In this document: piece after piece, positions 7,865 through 14,541 of the stretch
How positions within the stretch are numbered: position 1 is the first letter of the stretch
Layout: every line of letters starts with the position of its first letter
Assembly: GCA_025350945.1 (NCBI GenBank)
Contig: JANXWW010000211.1
Location: 1-25,249 of the forward strand
From: Burkholderiales bacterium
GTDB lineage: Bacteria > Pseudomonadota > Gammaproteobacteria > Burkholderiales > Usitatibacteraceae
Direction of reading: 5' to 3'
Length of the DNA stretch: 25,249 nt
Made by a program: the position numbers and the translations under genes
Notes under the pieces: model-generated
Told to the model about the DNA's origin: nothing
What the model saw: only the letters and a program-made list of their open reading frames with translations
Database searches by the model: none

Positions 7865-8635
7865 ATGATTAATTGTCCAAGCTGTCGCAGCAAGATGGAT
7901 GTGCTGACATTTCAATCCCATTTGGGCACTGCTGTGTCCATTGATGCGTGCTGGCCGTGTCATTTGATCTGGTTTGATCAGCTTGAGAGTACCAGTTTGT
8001 CAGCGACTTCGATCATTGAGCTGTTCAAACGTATTCACGAAGCGCAATCTGCCCATGCCAATGTTGCCCGCAATACGGTCAGCATGAATATGAGCTGCCC
8101 GTCGTGTTCGACCGGTTTGAAGCTGACCAACGACATTCAAAAAAATGGTCGCTTCAGTTACCATCGCTGCCAGCAAGGGCATGGACGCGCTACCAGCTTT
8201 ACGCAATTTTTGCGTGAGAAAAATTTTATTCGCAGTCTGAACGCGAGCGAAATAAAATCACTGTCGGTGAGCGTCAAGCAGATCAGGTGCTCGAGTTGCG
8301 GCGGATCAATTGATCTTACTAACGACACATCGTGCAGCCATTGTGGCTCAGCCATTTCAGTGCTCGATCATGACGCTGTCGAGAAGGCGCTCACCGTTTT
8401 GCAGGCACAACAAGCAAAACAGTTTGGTGCAACCGCTGAGCAGCAGGCTGAGCTTACGCTGGCGCTGGAACGCATTCGCGAGACTCCAGCTTACGCCAGT
8501 CGTTCGCAGTCGCCTGTGGCGGGCTCGCTCGAATGGCTTATCGCGGGTGGCGTGCTGATTGAGGCGGCGCGCATCGGCAGTGGGAGTGATTTGGTCGAGG
8601 TCGGTATTGGCGCGCTGGCTGCGTTGTTTGATTAG
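7865..8635 (+). CDS. triple zinc-ribbon protein (zf-TFIIB-like N-terminus)
   Basis: A 256-residue protein with three four-ligand metal clusters: Cys4/Cys7/Cys29/Cys32, Cys78/Cys81/Cys102/His106 (or a nearby ligand) and Cys142/Cys145/Cys157/Cys160. The first, with CPSCRSKM followed by IDACWPCHLIWFDQLES, matches the zf-TFIIB pattern found in small bacterial proteins. Residues 180-225 are a Gln/Ala-rich helical stretch (QAQQAKQFGATAEQQAELTL), and the C-terminus (LEWLIAGGVLIEAARIGSGS) is hydrophobic, possibly membrane-associating. The metal sites are evident but the function is not known to me; DNA, RNA or protein contact are all possible. The gene starts 9 nt after the GlcG-type gene and ends 15 nt before the dehydrogenase. 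Confidence 0.75.
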   Translation: MINCPSCRSKMDVLTFQSHLGTAVSIDACWPCHLIWFDQLESTSLSATSIIELFKRIHEAQSAHANVARNTVSMNMSCPSCSTGLKLTNDIQKNGRFSYHRCQQGHGRATSFTQFLREKNFIRSLNASEIKSLSVSVKQIRCSSCGGSIDLTNDTSCSHCGSAISVLDHDAVEKALTVLQAQQAKQFGATAEQQAELTLALERIRETPAYASRSQSPVAGSLEWLIAGGVLIEAARIGSGSDLVEVGIGALAALFD

Positions 8636-8650
8636 GCATCAGGCGCTTCA

Positions 8651-9397
8651 ATGCAGAATTTGTATTTGCTCACGGGCACCACCAAAGGGCTCGGTGCAGC
8701 ACTGCAAAAAGTGCTCGCAGCGAATGACGCCAACAATGTTTATTCGATGTCGCGGTTTGCGGTTGTCGATCAATCATCGTCAAATATTTTTGTGGATTTT
8801 TCGAACACCGAGTCAATTGAGCCGGCGTTTGAAAAATTTGTGGACGAGATTGCCGGCGAGACATTTGCGAAGGCCGTGCTCATCAACAATGCGGGTGTCG
8901 TCGCGCCGGTTAGCCCGTTTACTGAAATCAGTATTACCGCACTGAAAACGAACATTGATGTGAACTTATTGGCACCGATGATTATGATGCGTCTGTTCGC
9001 CAACGTGACGCGCGCAATAGCGAGTGAGCGGCTGATTATTAATATTTCGTCAGGCGCTGCCAAACGCGCCGTGCCTGGCTGGGCGGCGTACTGCACGGCC
9101 AAGGCAGGGCTTGAAATGGCGACACGCGCGGCAGCAATGGAGGCAACAGCTATGAATTCCGATACAGCCTTGCACATTTGCTCGCTGGCACCCGGTGTGA
9201 TTGACACACCAATGCAAGCTGAGATTAGAGAAAAAAGTACACACGATTTTCCGGATGTGGAACGCTTTCGTGCCATGAAAAAAGACGGTGCCTTGCGCGA
9301 TGCGCATCATGTGGCGCGCGATATCGTTTCGCTCATTGAGCAGGGCTGCATGACCAATGGCGGTAATTTTGATATTCGTGAAATGAATTTAAAGTGA
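8651..9397 (+). CDS. short-chain dehydrogenase/reductase, sepiapterin-reductase-like
   Basis: A 248-residue NAD(P)-dependent oxidoreductase of the classical SDR family. The dinucleotide-binding turn is TGTTKGLG (residues 8-15), NNAG is at 79-82, and the catalytic residues are Ser133 or Ser134, Tyr147 and Lys151 (YCTAK). The overall pattern, including LAPGVIDTPMQAEIRE near residue 180 and a loop with no acidic discriminator after the Rossmann turn, resembles the benzil reductase / sepiapterin reductase branch (YueD type), which favours NADPH. The substrate cannot be told. It sits in the middle of the tight gene run, 15 nt after the zinc-ribbon gene and 23 nt before the cysteine-cluster gene. 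Confidence 0.9.
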   Translation: MQNLYLLTGTTKGLGAALQKVLAANDANNVYSMSRFAVVDQSSSNIFVDFSNTESIEPAFEKFVDEIAGETFAKAVLINNAGVVAPVSPFTEISITALKTNIDVNLLAPMIMMRLFANVTRAIASERLIINISSGAAKRAVPGWAAYCTAKAGLEMATRAAAMEATAMNSDTALHICSLAPGVIDTPMQAEIREKSTHDFPDVERFRAMKKDGALRDAHHVARDIVSLIEQGCMTNGGNFDIREMNLK

Positions 9398-9420
9398 ACA
9401 ATCTGAAGGGATTTTGATTA

Positions 9421-10005
9421 ATGTCTGTCGAACCGCAACCCAGTCATAAACCCCGCAAGCCCCGCAAACTGCCCGCCAAACTACATTACTGCGACCTCAC
9501 CGTTTGCGAAGGCATTTGCTGCAGCGACGGCGCTTTTTTACTGCCCGAGGAGGAAGCGTTAATTCATAAAGTGGTGGCAAAATACCCGGCGCACTTTTCG
9601 CATTTGCCGAAAAAATATATTGGGGACTCGAGCTGGGGCGAGCACGAAGGGCGCAAAACCGCAACCCGTGTTTATAAATACAAATCCAAACCGGCGCACT
9701 TTGCGAACACACGTTGCGCGTTTACGGAAAAAGACGGCAAGTGTTCGCTGCAAACGTTGGCCGTAGCCCAGGGTAAACACAAATGGCATTACAAACCGAT
9801 GGGCTGTTGGTTGTTTCCGCTGGAATCAAACGAAAAGGGTTTGGTCGCGCCGCCGCGCACGCGCCGTGACGACCCTAACAATCTGGGTCGTGACTATCCC
9901 GGCTTTGCCACCCACACGCCATGCGGCGCAAATTCGACCAAGGGTAAAGTATGGTGGATCGCGCTCAAAGAAGAGGTGGCCCACTATCGCAAGGTTACAG
10001 ATTGA
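9421..10005 (+). CDS. YkgJ/DUF3109-like cysteine-cluster protein
   Basis: A 194-residue protein with eight clustered cysteines: Cys24, Cys29, Cys33 and Cys34 (HYCDLTVCEGICC), then Cys99, Cys108, Cys129 and Cys168. The CxxxCC pattern followed by RCAF, GKCSL, MGCWLFP and HTPCG is that of the YkgJ/DUF3109 cysteine-cluster families, thought to bind zinc or an iron-sulfur cluster; the biochemical role is unknown. The N-terminus is basic and Pro-rich (KPRKPRKLPAK). A weak GAAGGG precedes the ATG. Its 3' end overlaps the longest possible reading of the following GGDEF-EAL gene. Confidence 0.8.
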   Translation: MSVEPQPSHKPRKPRKLPAKLHYCDLTVCEGICCSDGAFLLPEEEALIHKVVAKYPAHFSHLPKKYIGDSSWGEHEGRKTATRVYKYKSKPAHFANTRCAFTEKDGKCSLQTLAVAQGKHKWHYKPMGCWLFPLESNEKGLVAPPRTRRDDPNNLGRDYPGFATHTPCGANSTKGKVWWIALKEEVAHYRKVTD

Positions 10006-10052
10006 TCGGTTTTTTTAAAACAGATATAGACAGACGCAGTCAGATCGAAAAC

Positions 10053-12203
10053 GTGACTTCACCATTCCATCGCCTTGAAAAAGCAGTCGCACAGGGTATG
10101 AGTGCCGCTGATCCGGTCGGCACGCTTGAGCGCATTGTCAATGCGTTTGACCCGCTTCCAGCAGGCGTGGTGCTTTACGATGCTGATAATCGGCTGGTGT
10201 TTTGCAATCGGCGATTTCGCGAAATTTATGCGGGCGTAGCCGATTTGTTGGTCGCAGGTGCCGCGTATGAAGAGATTGTGCGCGCCTATTTTCATCGTGG
10301 GTTTGCGGCGCATACGGGATTGGATGAAGCCGCATATGTCAGGAGCCTTGTGGACAAACATGTCAATCCTGACGCCAGCGATTTCGAAATCCGTCTGGAA
10401 GAAGGCAAATACTTGCTGGTGTCGGATCGCAAGACGGCCGATGGCGGCGTGATTGGTTTCAGGCTCGACATTACCGAGCGCAAAACAGCGGAGCGCGAAC
10501 TGGCGGCCAGCGAGGAGCGTTTTCGCAGTCTCTTGGCGATGTCCTCAGACTGGTATTGGGAACAAGATGCCAAATTTCATTTTTCACGCATCTCTGGTGG
10601 CATGGTGCGCGCCACCGGGGTTGATCCGGTTTTGCGGCTGGGGCTGCCACGCTGGGAAATTCCCTATCTGGGCCTGAGCCGCGAGCAGATGGATCAGCAC
10701 CGCGCGCTGGTTGAATCGCATCAGCCATTCCGCGATTTTCAATATGCCTACGCCATGCCGAGTGGCGAAATTTGGTGGGTGAGTATTTCGGGAGAACCGG
10801 TTTTTACCAGTGATGGAAAATTCAACGGCTATCGCGGTGTGGGCAGCAACATTACCGAGAAAAGGCGAACCGAAGCGCAAATTCGCGAACTCGCGGAATA
10901 TGATTTTTTGACGGGCCTGCCAAACAGAATGTTGCTGAGCGCGCGTTTTGATCTCGCACTGCGGCAGGCAAAACATCAGCACGAGGGTATGGCGCTGATG
11001 TTTATTGATCTGGACCGTTTCAAAAATATCAACGACTCATTGGGTCATCATATTGGCGATCAGCTTTTGGCTGAAACCGCGCGACGCCTAATGGATGCCA
11101 CCCGTGCAACCGATACCGTGTCACGCCATGGCGGTGATGAGTTTGTATTGCTGTTGCCCGGCACCACCGATCCTGGCGATCTCGCCCAATTGGCCGATTC
11201 ACTGATCAAAAAAATAGGTGCGCCACAGCGCATCAGCGGGCACGAGCTGACCGTCACGCCATCGATCGGTTTGACCATCTGGCCGCACGATGGTGAGGAT
11301 TTAAACAGTCTGGTCAAAAACGCCGACCTCGCGATGTATCACTCAAAAAGCGAAGGCCGCAACCAGTTCAGTTTTTTTCGCGCCGAGATGAATCAGAAAG
11401 TCACCGAGCGTTTGTCGGTGGAAAATGCGTTGCGCCGAGCGCTGTCCCGTAACCGATCACGCAACGAATTTTCGCTCGTGTATCAACCGATATTCCGCGT
11501 TCCTGGCCGCAAGTTGATCGGCGCGGAAGCATTGATCCGATGGCATAGCGAAGAGCTGGGTGATGTTTCGCCAAACCGTTTTATACCGGTGGCTGAAGAC
11601 AGCGGATTAATTATCGAGCTCGGCGAATGGGTGGTGCATGAGGCATCAGCGCAGCTTCGGCGCTGGCGTGAAGCGGGGCTGGCCCATTTCCCGGTAACGA
11701 TCAATGTTTCCGGTGTGCAATTCAAATCGCGGTATCTGGTCGACCAACTGTTACATGCCATCGGTGTTAACGGCCTGACCGCACATGATCTTGAAATCGA
11801 ATTAACCGAAAGCGCATTGGTAAGCGAGGGCGATGCGGCCAGCAGCACGCTGGACGCCATGGCGCGGGCGGGTTTTCGTCTGGTGGTCGATGATTTTGGA
11901 ACGGGCTATTCCAATCTGGTTTATTTGAAACGTTTCGATATTGCCAAATTAAAGATTGATCAATCTTTTGTGCGCGATATCACCACCGATCCCAATGATG
12001 CCGCCATTACGCGCGGTATCATTGGCCTCGCGAAAAGTCTTGGGCTGCGCGTCGTCGCCGAAGGTATTGAGCACGCAGCACAGCTTGAATTTTTGCTGGC
12101 AAGCGGTTGTGAAGAGGCGCAGGGTTTTTTGCTCTCGCATCCGCTGACGCCGGAAGGTTTGCAAAATAAATTTAACGTGAAAGATCATGATGCCAAAATT
12201 TAA
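10053..12203 (+). CDS. PAS-PAS-GGDEF-EAL cyclic-di-GMP turnover protein
   Basis: A 716-residue protein from the chosen GTG start. Two PAS-type sensor domains (about 20-145 and 150-280, both ending in a typical ITE(R/K) linker) precede a GGDEF diguanylate cyclase domain and a C-terminal EAL phosphodiesterase domain. Both enzymatic motifs are intact: GGDEF at 360-364 with an RxxD inhibitory-site motif (Arg351-Asp354) the canonical five residues before it, and EAL at 492-494 followed by NVSG, ELTES, DDFGTGYS, KIDQSF and AEGIE. It could therefore make or degrade c-di-GMP depending on its input. No membrane segment is seen, so it is cytoplasmic. The start is uncertain: ATG 9951 has AAGGG 6 nt upstream but overlaps the previous gene by 55 nt; GTG 10053 and ATG 10098 fit the domain boundary better. 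Confidence 0.93.
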   Translation: MTSPFHRLEKAVAQGMSAADPVGTLERIVNAFDPLPAGVVLYDADNRLVFCNRRFREIYAGVADLLVAGAAYEEIVRAYFHRGFAAHTGLDEAAYVRSLVDKHVNPDASDFEIRLEEGKYLLVSDRKTADGGVIGFRLDITERKTAERELAASEERFRSLLAMSSDWYWEQDAKFHFSRISGGMVRATGVDPVLRLGLPRWEIPYLGLSREQMDQHRALVESHQPFRDFQYAYAMPSGEIWWVSISGEPVFTSDGKFNGYRGVGSNITEKRRTEAQIRELAEYDFLTGLPNRMLLSARFDLALRQAKHQHEGMALMFIDLDRFKNINDSLGHHIGDQLLAETARRLMDATRATDTVSRHGGDEFVLLLPGTTDPGDLAQLADSLIKKIGAPQRISGHELTVTPSIGLTIWPHDGEDLNSLVKNADLAMYHSKSEGRNQFSFFRAEMNQKVTERLSVENALRRALSRNRSRNEFSLVYQPIFRVPGRKLIGAEALIRWHSEELGDVSPNRFIPVAEDSGLIIELGEWVVHEASAQLRRWREAGLAHFPVTINVSGVQFKSRYLVDQLLHAIGVNGLTAHDLEIELTESALVSEGDAASSTLDAMARAGFRLVVDDFGTGYSNLVYLKRFDIAKLKIDQSFVRDITTDPNDAAITRGIIGLAKSLGLRVVAEGIEHAAQLEFLLASGCEEAQGFLLSHPLTPEGLQNKFNVKDHDAKI

Positions 12204-12426
12204 ACTGCAAGTTCAAGAAGACGAAGCGCGTCCCGATGCATGGCGCGACGTAAAAAATGAGAAAGGTGAGTTGCTCACCTTCGACAAGGAAACCGATGCG
12301 CGCATTAGATTAAAAGAGCTATTTCCTGTGCTGGTCAAGCTGGAAGAATTCTCCGCCGGGCCCAAGCGCACGCGTGTGCTCTTGACCAGCCCGTATGCGG
12401 ATATTGATGATGAAAAAGACAAGTAA
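12187..12426 (+). CDS. small hypothetical protein (79 aa)
   Basis: A small, charged, probably soluble protein (MMPKFKLQVQEDEARPDAWR start, acidic DIDDEKDK end). It overlaps the end of the GGDEF-EAL gene by 17 nt in another frame and is followed 35 nt later by the aldo/keto reductase gene, so translation is probably coupled to the c-di-GMP gene. The TFDKETDARIRLKELFPVLV segment suggests a short helix after beta strands, as in small conserved betaproteobacterial proteins. I do not recognise a family. The reading frame looks genuine because of codon use and context. An ATG at 12190 is an equally good start. Confidence 0.65.
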   Translation: MMPKFKLQVQEDEARPDAWRDVKNEKGELLTFDKETDARIRLKELFPVLVKLEEFSAGPKRTRVLLTSPYADIDDEKDK

Positions 12427-12461
12427 AGTAAAGTGGTATTAAATTTTTAGGAACAACAAGG

Positions 12462-13451
12462 ATGAATATGGAATACCGTCGTTTGGGAAAATCAGGCTTA
12501 AAAGTCTCCGCACTGTCGCTGGGTTCGTGGGTCACGTATGGCAATCAGGTGGATGAAAAATCCGCGATTGAGCTGATGAGTGCGGCGCGCGATCATGGCG
12601 TGAATTTTTTTGACAATGCCGAGGTGTATGCATTCGGGCGCTCTGAAGAAGTCATGGGCGCGGCATTAAAAAAACTGGGCTGGGATCGGCTGACCTATGT
12701 GGTCTCCACCAAATTTTTTTGGGGTGTGGCCGCCAAATTTGGTGATGGCGTGAATGAGAAAAATACCCTGAACAGGAAATACCTCATGCAGGCCATTGAT
12801 CACTCGTTAAAACGGCTTGGCCTCGATTTTGTCGATCTCGTATATTGCCATCGCCCGGATGCGCATACGCCGCTGGAAGAAACCGTTTACGCGATGCACG
12901 ACATGATTGCGAGCGGCAAGGCGCTGTATTGGGGCACGTCTGAATGGAGCGCTGCTGAAATCACGGCAGCGTGGCACATTGCCGATAAACATCATCTGCA
13001 TAAACCAGTGATGGAGCAGCCTGAATACAACCTGTTTCACCGTAAGCGAGTTGAGATCGAGTACGCGCGTTTGTACGAAGACATTGGTTTGGGATTGACC
13101 ACGTGGAGCCCGCTGGCATCGGGGTTGCTCACCGGCAAATATGCAAAAGGAGTGCCGGCGGATAGCCGAGGTTCGCTCAAAAACATGGCGTGGATGCAGG
13201 ATCAATTGCTGGATGCCGATAAAAATGCGCGGGTCGCAAAATTGACGGAAATAGCTAAAAAAATCGGCTGCACCACCGCGCAATTAGCCATCGCCTGGTG
13301 CCTCAAAAACCCGCGCGTGAGTACGGTGATTACTGGTGCTTCGCGCATGACGCAGTTTACAGAAAACATGAAAGCGCTGGATGTTGCTGCCAAACTCGAT
13401 AGCACGATTCTGGCCGAGATGAGCGAGATTATCGGCGCGCATCATGCCTGA
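12462..13451 (+). CDS. aldo/keto reductase, Kv-beta-like (AKR6 type)
   Basis: A 329-residue NADPH-dependent oxidoreductase with the (beta/alpha)8 fold. The catalytic tetrad is complete: Asp51 and Tyr56 (FFDNAEVYAFGRSE), Lys84 (VSTKFFW) and His130 (LVYCHRPD). The N-terminus MEYRRLGKSGLKVSALSLGS and the LLTGKYAKGVPADSRG segment are those of the voltage-gated potassium channel beta-subunit / YghZ branch, which reduces aldehydes and methylglyoxal-like substrates. TAGGA precedes the ATG at 12462; ATG 12468 is the alternative. Its stop overlaps the start of the next gene by 8 nt, so the membrane protein that follows is likely translated by coupling. Confidence 0.92.
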   Translation: MNMEYRRLGKSGLKVSALSLGSWVTYGNQVDEKSAIELMSAARDHGVNFFDNAEVYAFGRSEEVMGAALKKLGWDRLTYVVSTKFFWGVAAKFGDGVNEKNTLNRKYLMQAIDHSLKRLGLDFVDLVYCHRPDAHTPLEETVYAMHDMIASGKALYWGTSEWSAAEITAAWHIADKHHLHKPVMEQPEYNLFHRKRVEIEYARLYEDIGLGLTTWSPLASGLLTGKYAKGVPADSRGSLKNMAWMQDQLLDADKNARVAKLTEIAKKIGCTTAQLAIAWCLKNPRVSTVITGASRMTQFTENMKALDVAAKLDSTILAEMSEIIGAHHA

Positions 13452-14040
13452 TAGCAGGGCCCGTGCTGAAAGTATTGCTGCCGCTGCTGCCACAGCTACC
13501 ACAGCTACCATTGCGGCAGCTAATTGTTATGACCTGCCGCAACTTACGCTGCGCCTGGATCAGGCGTGGCGTATTTTAAATTTGAATCAGGAACTGATTC
13601 GCTCGGCCGATCAAAAGAGCTATCTTTTGATTGTGATGTCCACGCTCTTGGTGACATATGTTTCGACCAATCTCTCCAGGCTGATCGGGCTGGGCAACCC
13701 CGTGAAATTGTCGCTAGTATTGTTTATCTGTGCGGCGGCCGCGTTCTACTATTTTGCGTTGAGCACGCTGCTTGCGCGCAATCGTGGCAAAGCCGCGGTG
13801 TCAGGTCAAATTCCGAATCTGGTTTTCTTTGGCGATATTGCGCAACGACCGCTGCCAGCCGAATATGCAGCGTGTTTTCATCGCGCGGATTTGCACGAGT
13901 TGCTCGATGATGTGTGCCACCAGATTCATCAGGTCGCCACGATTGCCACCCGCAAATATCGCGCCTATCGCCGCGCGTGGATCGCGTTGCTGGCTGAACT
14001 CTGCATGTTTGTGATGCTTCAATTCTGGATCATTTTCTAG
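13444..14040 (+). CDS. Pycsar-TM-like (DUF5706) membrane protein, orphan
   Basis: A 198-residue predicted inner-membrane protein. A low-complexity Ala/Thr head (residues 11-27, from a 9-nt tandem repeat CCACAGCTA) is followed by a helix ending in LNQELIRSADQKSYLLIVM, then three hydrophobic segments (about 60-80, 88-111 and 178-197). Between the last two lies a conserved cytosolic part with NLVFFGDIAQ (125-134) and CHQIHQVATIATRKYRAYRR (158-177). The RSADQKS, FFGDIA and IATRKYR motifs and the membrane layout match the family named after the membrane effector (PycTM) of Pycsar antiphage systems. No cyclase with the Pycsar pattern is adjacent, so defence is not demonstrated and an ordinary signalling role is possible. 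Start overlaps the reductase stop by 8 nt (ATGCCTGA). Confidence 0.68.
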   Translation: MPDSRARAESIAAAAATATTATIAAANCYDLPQLTLRLDQAWRILNLNQELIRSADQKSYLLIVMSTLLVTYVSTNLSRLIGLGNPVKLSLVLFICAAAAFYYFALSTLLARNRGKAAVSGQIPNLVFFGDIAQRPLPAEYAACFHRADLHELLDDVCHQIHQVATIATRKYRAYRRAWIALLAELCMFVMLQFWIIF

Positions 14041-14056
14041 TGTCAGGAGCCAAAAA

Positions 14057-14266
14057 TTGGAAATGAAAAAAGTGAATGGCGGGTCAATCCGCGCCATCGG
14101 TTATGACGACAAACGGCGTGCCTTGGCGATTGAATTATCGGCGGGCACGTTTGAATACGCGAACGTATCGTCGGAAATGTGGCGACGTTTTTCAACATCA
14201 GCGTCGATGCAGAGCTTTTTTCGCGACCAGATTGACGACGCGTTTAACAAGCGGCGGATTAAATAG
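14057..14266 (+). CDS. KTSC-domain protein
   Basis: A small protein of 67-69 residues with the KTSC fold signature: KKVNGGSIRAIGYDDKRRAL, then ELSAGTFEYANVSSEMWRRF and SMQSFFRDQIDDAF, typical of a domain also found at the end of some nucleic-acid enzymes and as a stand-alone protein; its function is unproven. AGGAG at 14045-14049 is spaced 7 nt from TTG 14057, better than the 13 nt to the ATG at 14063, so I use TTG. It starts 16 nt after the Pycsar-TM-like gene and closes the nine-gene run. The REP-like element follows 12 nt downstream. Confidence 0.75.
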   Translation: MEMKKVNGGSIRAIGYDDKRRALAIELSAGTFEYANVSSEMWRRFSTSASMQSFFRDQIDDAFNKRRIK

Positions 14267-14277
14267 CGCTGCCCCGC

Positions 14278-14413
14278 TGTCATTCTGAAATTCTGAACGC
14301 AGTGAAGAATCTGCTTCTTCGCGTGTGTGGTGCAGATCGCCATGTATGCCAAAACAGCAAATCCCTCGCACCCCCGAAAGGGGGTCTCCATCGAAAAGCG
14401 GCTCGGGATGACA
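14278..14413. repeat. REP/MITE-like inverted-repeat element
   Basis: The ends are imperfect inverted repeats, TGTCATTCTGA (14278-14288) and TCGGGATGACA (14403-14413), 9 of 11 positions matching. Inside is GAACGCAGTGAAGAATCTGC, a motif family seen in many bacterial intergenic repeats, and a perfect hairpin CCCCC-GAAA-GGGGG (14371-14384) with a GNRA loop. It lies between convergent genes (KTSC and the BAAT-like gene), which is where such elements usually sit. Confidence 0.7.
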
Positions 14414-14485
14414 TCGTATAGTGATCTGCGTAAGTTGAATACTAAACGGAAGCCGAACACTAAACCCCAGTACCAGAGCGCCTTT

Positions 14486-14524
14486 GCAGCAAAAAATGCT
14501 GCAAGATGCCCGTCAGTAGCGGGC
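14486..14524. terminator. tandem hairpins between convergent genes (repeat copy E)
   Basis: GCAGC/GCTGC (14486-14490 and 14498-14502) and GCCCG/CGGGC (14508-14512 and 14520-14524) form two short hairpins, the second followed by TTTC on the plus strand. They lie between the plus-strand run and the minus-strand BAAT-like gene, so they may end both. They share the GATGCCCG...GCGGG character of the dispersed repeat family. Confidence 0.4.
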
Positions 14525-14541
14525 TTTCACTTTCCTGAATA

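Noticed and set aside
13488..13512. Possible short repeat array (CCACAGCTA units) as a CRISPR-like signal
   Set aside because: Only two 9-nt units inside the coding sequence for an Ala/Thr-rich head; no spacers.
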